NCBI GenBank assembly: GCA_021521415.1
Contig: JAIQDT010005797.1
Span: forward strand, 1-64,000
Direction of reading: 5' to 3'
DNA: 64,000 nucleotides
From: Bidens hawaiensis
Lineage: Eukaryota > Streptophyta > Magnoliopsida > Asterales > Asteraceae
In this document: piece by piece, positions 58,082 through 64,000 of the stretch
Position numbering within the stretch: position 1 is the stretch's first letter
How the letters are laid out: the number at the start of each line of letters is the position of its first letter
Position numbers and translations under genes: made by a program
The notes under the pieces: model-generated
The model's input: only the letters and a program-made list of their open reading frames with translations
What the model was told of the DNA's origin: nothing
Databases searched by the model: none

Positions 58082-59101
58082 TGTCAGGACCAGACCTGGT
58101 GCAAAACCTTAGTAGGTTGACAAGAACACACAGATCTAATAAACCCAAAGGCCTCCTGAATATCCCGGAGGAATCAGTATATTCAGGGGATTGGAGTGAA
58201 GGTATGAGATATAAACGAAACAACAATAGATAATCAGTAATAGCAATAAACAAAGACAAAGATTCACTGCATTGAATATATCATTAATGTAACAGTGAAA
58301 GGAATGTCTAGGGTTTCATGAAGGCGGTGGCAGTACGAGGAGACAAACGAAGTTAGAATGTTTGTGCTCTCGTATTTTGTGCCTTATCCACGCATACAAT
58401 AATTGGAAACCTAGGACACTATTTATAGGCCCTGACATTCCTTCTAGAATATCCTCTCATTACATAATGTGTGACAAAATAAATACAAGTGTAAGACAAG
58501 TCATCGAGTATGATCTATCTTTGTTCGAGAAGACTTGATATGCACAGTATGCTCGATGCAATTCTTCGAGCATACTTTACTTAGAATATTTTCAGAGGGA
58601 AAATATTCTCCTCCAGCACCCTCCAATCTTCTTGACTAATCTTTGCTTTGCTTGAATGAGTCCCTTAAGGAAGCATGTTCTTCTTGATATCTTAAATCCT
58701 GTCTTAGAGAATTATTTGAACAATCTTCAGCATGCTCGGATTCAAAGCTTGCTCGGGACTGAACTATGCTCGAAGTCCATACTTAGAACATTTGATATCT
58801 TCTTTATTGTATCCATGCTCGACCCACCAACGTGCTTGAATCACTTGGTTTAAGCTGGATATATCAAGTTGTTTGCTCAATTGGTAATCCATACTCGATG
58901 AAGAACGCTCTTGCTTGAGGAAGTGTAGCTTGCTCGAAGCCTTCAACACTTAGAAGATTTCTCTGAATTTAGTTATATATCCATGCTCGAGGTAGTAAAA
59001 CCATGCTCGATGGTCCAAGCTTGCTCGTAGTCTATACTTAGCCTATTCTTTGAGGAGGTTGAGAAGATTCCAATCTTCCTTTGCAAATATCCGACTCAAC
59101 A
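58082..59101 (-). repeat. 3' LTR of copia C
   Basis: TG...CA ends, GCTCGA-rich like B's LTRs but clearly diverged. Followed by ATCTCCTCCTAG (polypurine tract on the minus strand). Confidence 0.85.
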
Positions 59102-59442
59102 ATCTCCTCCTAGATTGGAACAAGCTCAGATGCACCGAAACATACCTGCATATAGTTACAAATGTATCAAATTTCTAAAGATAGTCAATTTAGGTAAAGA
59201 GTCACTACATTACATAAAGGGAATTCTACCACTTGAGCATTACATATCAAATTCAAAATTACATGTCAAAAATCAAAATACACAAAATAAGAACAAAACA
59301 CAAAAGATAAGTAGGAGTAAGTTTGATCATCCATAAGCTCCATCCTGCTATCTTCTTTCCTGGCTCCTTTTAGCAGCTTTCTTCTTTCTGAGTCTTACAA
59401 TGGTAGTCGTCTGCTTAAACATTTTAAGTTTCAACACCATCC

Positions 59443-60617
59443 TCAGAGTCTAAAGGGACATACATTTGCAATATCCTGAAGGTCCTGGATGTTTATGAAC
59501 TGAAGTTCTTCATCATGCTCCACTACAGCAATTGTTCTTCCAGAAGCATTCCTAAGTGATACAGAGTCATTCTTCTTGTTGTAAGTAAGATGAGTGATTT
59601 TTCCATCTTGTTGAACTTTTGAATTTGGTTCCTCCATATCTCTCCTCATAGCTAAGCACTATCTCAAGGTTCTTCTTTTGGCTCCAGAGCTACTTTCTTT
59701 GTGTGTTGTTTTCTTTGTTTCCCAAAGGGAGAGCTCACATAGATTAACTTCACTTATTCTTTTTCTCCTTCTCTCCCTCTCTGCCTCTGTATGGGCTTCT
59801 CTCCTTCTTTGGTTAAGAAATGGAAATCCTTTTTCAAATTGTTCTTTTAAGAACTTGAAGAGATCATTCCTTTGTTAGCCAGCCATCATGTTTCTCTATT
59901 GATTGTCATTTAAGTCTAACTGTGCCATCTTTTCTAACTTTTCTTTAGAGAAATTTCTGAAGTCATCCCTGAATATTATTTGAGTCTCTTTACCATCTTC
60001 AGTGATGAATCTTAGAGTTCTTGATCGTTTATCAAAGTAAAGGTGTGTGGGCAAGTTTAGATTTCTTTGTGGGACCTCAGGTCTTACAATCTCAGATCTT
60101 ATAATAGGTCACTGGTTCTGATTGATAAGTCTTTCTTCCTAAACTTCCTTTCAGATTCTTCAAATAATCTCTTAATTTCCTCTCCACTCTTAAATATCAA
60201 ATCTCCAATTTGTGCACCTCTCCTACAAAACACACTCATCATCTCAGCCTTTTGTTCTTCAGTTGGTGTGATTATTGGCTGATCAGAGTGTCCTTCTATT
60301 TTAATTCTCTCCTTCCTCTTTTTTTCCCCTTCCACCTCCTGAAACAGCCTTTGCTCTCTATTATATATTTCCATTAGCTCTTCATGAGGCAGGCTTTGAA
60401 ACTCAGACTCCTTCATACCTTTCTTCATTAATATTTCCTTCATGGCCTGTACTCTTTCTGGGTCTTTAAACCACTCAACTGCTTCTGATTTCTTCTTTTG
60501 AGCCTCTTCCCTTTTCTTTTCTTCTTCTTTCCTTTTCTTATTATCCCTTTCTATTTGTAGTCTCACCCTTTTCATCTCATGATTTTTCTTTTATAGTTCT
60601 AACTCTTTCTTGTAGTT
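59443..60617 (-). pseudogene. Copia C extra module, coiled coil and beta-rich C-terminus
   Basis: A 158-codon frame (60099-60575) has Lys/Glu-rich helices and the phrase EAVEWFKDPERVQAMKEILM, parallel to EEVKKWFEDPKRVQTLKEIV in B. Further on, a KLYFDKRS-type motif and a region reading TQIIFRDDFRNFSKEKLEKM (about 59900-60010) follow B's order. 59443-59649 has EPNSKVQQDGKITHLTYN and SVSLRNASGRTIAVV, parallel to B 31259-31585. The first codons of the reading frame lie to the right of the D insertion. Its stops and frameshifts differ from those in B. Confidence 0.6.
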
Positions 60618-61024
60618 TGTAGGTTCCCAGCTGGATCAACACAGGATTATCTCGTAACACGACGGTGTGGAATCCCCTACGTATACGATACGAGTGTTTA
60701 GACGAGAGACACGTAAAGGAACACGTAACACATTGGACAAAGGTTACTTTGTTATTAGATATGAATGCTAATCACACCGAAATGCTGCTTCAGCTTACAA
60801 GACGAACACACCAAAAACCTTACAACTGACGGCGTAAGTTAGGTTAATATAACACGACAACTTCGCCTAACACCCTAGGCGAAGTTGTCGCTAACTTCGC
60901 CAGAAGCTAAGTTCGCCAAAACCAAAAACAAAACTAACTAGTTTATCACGACAAACCAAACATCGTAATGATTACAGACACGATAAACTTGAGACAAATG
61001 AACTACTGGCATAATGCACCAACA
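60618..61024 (-). repeat. 3' LTR of copia D
   Basis: 407 bp, TGTAGGTTCCC...CACCAACA, followed by a CCAAGGGGGAGTC polypurine tract (minus strand, 61025-61037). It resembles the LTR remnant at 54832-55222. Confidence 0.8.
60855..60890. repeat. Perfect 15-bp hairpin in the copia D LTR
   Basis: CGACAACTTCGCCTA (60855-60869) is the exact reverse complement of 60876-60890, with a six-base loop. Confidence 0.95.
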
Positions 61025-61102
61025 GACTCCCCCTTGGTAGTAGCTTCATTTCTCTTACATCCTCGTCTCGTCATGTAATCCAAAAAGCCGTACCTTCCAT
61101 CT

Positions 61103-62332
61103 TCAAGCATGTACACCTTGACTCACACAAACTAAGACCACCGTTTGATATTTCTTCGCTTCATCATTCCAAGCAGGAATATAGAAAATCTTCTTTTCGT
61201 TGAGTACCTGCAAATCAGCTTGAAACAAATTAACCAAGTGCATAGGATCATACATCCTTAAGATCTCCTGTTCATCTTGATCTTCCATCATGGCTTCAGC
61301 AGTTTGGCAATCAACATACCACCACTTAAGATCTTTTAACACATCTTGAGGCATAGTCTTCATTGGAACTTCTTTCATACAACGAATCGGTTTGTACTTC
61401 ATCACCATGCAGGGCTTGCCATCAGCCCGCATTCCTCGATCTGTATCTTCAACCAACTTCCCCTTTTGAGGCTTCAACAACTCAAACTTTTTCTCCTTAA
61501 CAACTTCACTCCACACTATTTTACCAACCCAACTAGCAAAGTTGTCCCCACTCCTATTAATCAACCTTAAACGAGCCAAGTCCTTCACCTCACACTCAGG
61601 TAACGTATCGAATGATCTCAACTTCTTAGCAAAATACTGAATCCCATCATATCTTTTCACCACAAATACTTTTAGCTGATCATCATACAACCAACAGGTA
61701 ATACCCTTTTTCGATTAAGCATATCCTTTAATATTATAACTCTTTTTGAACATTGTTGGTACCACTGGCTTCTTTGTTTTGTTAAAGCAATGAGCATATT
61801 CTTCTTTCCACCGTGGCTGTTCCTCCCATTCAGAATCACCCGACATATTATCATCTTGACCCACACATTCTTGACTTGGAATATCATGTTCAACACTATC
61901 ATCAGGTATCTCACCTTCCTCTAAGCCACTATAAATCTCAATCTGTTCACCAAGCTTTTCAATCTCACTAAGAGGCAACACATCTTCATCCATATCTTCC
62001 TCATCATCTACCACAACAGTTTCACTACTTGTGCTGCCAGATGGATCAGTAGCTTCATCATCCACCACAACCGTCTCACCACTTGCACTGCCAGATGGAC
62101 CAGTAGACTCCCCCTGAGATGTGGAAGCTCCAAGAGTTTGTTCAGTTCTTGGCAGCTCACCACCTGCATCTTTCGAAGCATTGGGATCATCATCTCTGTC
62201 CTCTCTCCTCTTGGTTCTCAACTCATCCCCTTTGCAACTAGTCTCCCCCTGAGATGCTAAGAACTGTTTAAGCGTATCAAAAAGTTTACCATGTTCAATA
62301 AGAAGAGATGACTGAATTTGGTTCTCAGCCAC
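61103..62332 (-). pseudogene. Copia D extra ORF between RNase H and 3' LTR
   Basis: Two open stretches in the same frame (62332 to 61715, and 61690 to 61103) are separated by a single TAA, so they are one ORF of about 410 codons with one stop. It starts MAENQIQSSLLIEHGKLFDT, has a duplicated SGETVVVDDE/SSETVVVDDE unit and an acidic region. Past the stop it has LKVFVVKRYDGIQYFAKKL, LINRSGDNFASW and a C-terminal QADLQVLNEKKIFYIPAW. No known domain is recognised. Some copia groups carry accessory ORFs at this place. The function is unknown. Confidence 0.55.
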
Positions 62333-63590
62333 TAGCCGTTGAAGAGTTTACGTTATTCCCAGAAGACAAACGTATAAAATAATATAAAATAAACATAAGA
62401 AAAATAGCATTGACGGGATCAAATTTCAGTCTGTAGAGAACCCAGCATGTTTAAGAAAAGATCCGAACATGGAATCATACTGATTAAGAGGCTGTCACAA
62501 AGATCCATGTTTAGCATTATTATGACATAGAGAAACAGGTTGAAGGCAGGTATAAAACTTAGCATGATTCTCATTGCTCCAGTGATACGGATTATGTCCA
62601 ATTAGGCTCAAAATTTAGATGGACATCACTTAAGGAACTGTGATGCCTCCTATCTATTCTCAAGGCATATTTGGCTTTCCCCAGATCACCCCGAGTTGAC
62701 TTCGACCTGTAGTGTCTGATTTAAACAATGTACATTTTGCACAAGACTCAGTTGTTGCCTCATCCATGTTCTTTTAGACTTTGTGAATTTCAAAGGCAAT
62801 AAGACATAATAATCCCTGTTTTTTTTTGAGAACTATAACAAACACCTGCAAGTCCCGAATCTGGATCAATGCAGAAGGATAACACAATATACGCAGGAAT
62901 CAAGACACTAACGGGCTCGTGTATGACTGGGTAATCACTTTTCTGCCTATAATTCGGAGAGATATATGTGGAGACATGCACATTTCAAAATGACTCTTCA
63001 CAGTAAATCGAGCAGATTTAATTTGTATCACATTTACTTTTACGCACCATGGAAAGCTACCGTACCAAACAATGACTGTTCTAAAGTCTTTTATGCCTAA
63101 TAACTTCACCCGTTAGGCGCATAAAATTAGTTCATCTATCATTTTCCAAAGGTTGGATCAATTTTCAATTTAACATCAATTTTGAAGCTTCATGAGAAGC
63201 TATAGATTGAAAAAGTATATCATTTCCCAAAAATTTTATATTCAGACGTCCCGATCACTTCTAAGTCTTTGGGTAATTGGCTATCCCGAAAATCCAGTAG
63301 ATTAGCAGGACCAAACACAAATATGTGTCCCACCAACTGAGTGTAACCGACATAATTTTCAGTGAAGGAATAAAAACTCATCACAACCGCCCCAGTGGCT
63401 TTCAGTTATTAGGTTAATGGCTATCCTTTGAATCTACACGTAGATACAAGGACCAAACATATTCAAGAACATGTCCTTCAAACTTGAGCGACCAACATAA
63501 TTTTCAGCGATAGTGAAGTTTTTTTTTATTTTTTTATTATTATTTTTTATTTATTTTTTTTATTTTTTTAGGTTAAAGACAAAAGGAAAA
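62333..63590. other. Spacer within copia D, with a diverged duplication
   Basis: No gene seen. Two diverged copies, about 63270-63370 and 63410-63515, share GGCTATCC, AGGACCAAACA and CGACATAATTTTCAG or CAACATAATTTTCAGCG words. An AT-only T-rich run follows at 63515-63570. Confidence 0.5.
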
Positions 63591-63845
63591 ACATGGTTAC
63601 TCGGGATTGATCATCCCATTAAGCTCAATTAGGTTTTGAAAACGGGACCAGTCAAAAGCTTTTCTAAAAAGATCGGTAAAATTATCCAGTGAATCAACCT
63701 TTTCAAGCACGATTAATTTCTTCTCAGCACAATCCCGTATGAAATGATGACGAATGTCAATATGTTTTGTTTTACTATGTTTTACTGGATTGTTAGTTAC
63801 TGAGATAGCAGCAGTGTTATCAATGCAAATAGGAGTTGTGCTTTA
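63591..63845 (-). pseudogene. Copia D RNase H C-terminal fragment
   Basis: The minus strand reads CIDNTAAISVTNNPVKHSKT, a HIDIRHHFIRDCAEKK stretch and FRKAFDWSRFQNLIELNGM, typical of the end of copia RNase H. The upstream part of RNase H and the RT are absent. Confidence 0.75.
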
Positions 63846-63879
63846 ATCTTCCACAAAATCTGAGAGACGCTCAGAAGAT

Positions 63880-64000
63880 TGTGCTTTAACTCTTCCACAA
63901 AATTAACCTTCTCCAACTTCATTTTTCCATTAGTAACAGTACCGACTCCAGAAATTCTTCCTCCACTTTCTCCTGCAAAACTAACTCTTCCTCCTTGTAC
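63880..64000 (-). pseudogene. Copia D protease fragment
   Basis: The minus strand reads VQGGRVSFAGESGGRISGVG then TVTNGKMKLEKV, the segment after the protease active site in copia polyproteins. It continues past the window edge. Confidence 0.65.

Larger units (their letters stand above)
58082..60617 (-). mobile_element. Copia C (relative of B): 3' LTR and part of the extra module
   Basis: The 1,020-bp LTR starts TGTCAGGACC, ends CCGACTCAACA and is related over its length to the B LTRs. The interior then starts with a polypurine tract and an extra module like that of B, until the D element inserts at 60618. The rest of C lies to the right of D, outside the window. Confidence 0.8.
60618..64000 (-). 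mobile_element. Copia D, inserted into C, internally deleted
   Basis: From left to right on the plus strand the element shows its 3' LTR (60618-61024), a polypurine tract, an extra ORF (61103-62332), a non-coding spacer, the RNase H tail, and then a protease fragment at the window end. Integrase, RT and most of RNase H are missing, so protease runs almost directly into the end of RNase H near 63850. A local duplication (TGTGCTTTAA..CTTCCACAAAAT) sits at that join. The element continues beyond the window. Confidence 0.75.

Overview
This is a plant nuclear genomic window: AT-rich, gene-poor, with GT-AG introns and almost filled by transposable elements. The element types (large Ty1/copia and Ty3/gypsy LTR elements with an initiator-tRNA-Met primer site, CACTA, hAT and Harbinger elements, an Au-type SINE) indicate a flowering plant. 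Asteraceae is my guess from general resemblance and is not proven. No rRNA, intact tRNA, CRISPR or bacterial features were seen. Only two host protein genes are recognisable.

Layout. 1-2101: tail and 3' LTR of a gypsy element. 2102-6245: decayed copia element 'A' (minus strand). 6246-8456: unassigned AT-rich DNA. 8457-11393: probable solo gypsy LTR. 11645-16188: nearly complete copia element 'F' with 263-bp LTRs about 98% identical. 16807-20867: glyoxal/galactose-oxidase-like gene in three exons, with one in-frame stop and one frameshift near the C-terminus. 21156-23358: non-autonomous CACTA element. 23359-25684: LTR-like DNA with a minisatellite. 26460-30010: internally deleted gypsy element 'E' whose leader carries two tandem arrays. 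30016-40812: copia element 'B', 10.8 kb, flanked by a 5-bp target duplication. 40813-45854: an approximately 150-bp tandem array split by B and by a second LTR, then more LTR-like DNA. 46005-51151: small elements (two SINEs, a Helitron-like terminus, two foldback MITEs). 51460-52601: an intact xyloglucan endotransglucosylase/hydrolase (XTH) gene. 53286-53960: another MITE of the same family. 54832-64000: a nested stack in which a D-family LTR is entered by a Harbinger transposon, that by copia element 'C', and that by copia element 'D'.

The two host genes both encode secreted proteins of the cell wall/apoplast. XTH remodels xyloglucan. The copper-radical oxidase would make H2O2, but appears disabled as sequenced. 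They lie about 31 kb apart, and nothing shows that they are co-regulated.

The most unusual content is in the retrotransposons. Element B keeps Gag, protease and integrase but has no recognisable reverse transcriptase or RNase H. Its pol frame instead runs from integrase into a long Pro/Glu-rich, coiled-coil and beta-rich module. The last parts of that module recur in element C, and element D has a different extra ORF between RNase H and its 3' LTR. These modules may be undescribed or only little-described retrotransposon proteins. They are decayed here, so the claim needs intact copies elsewhere in the genome.
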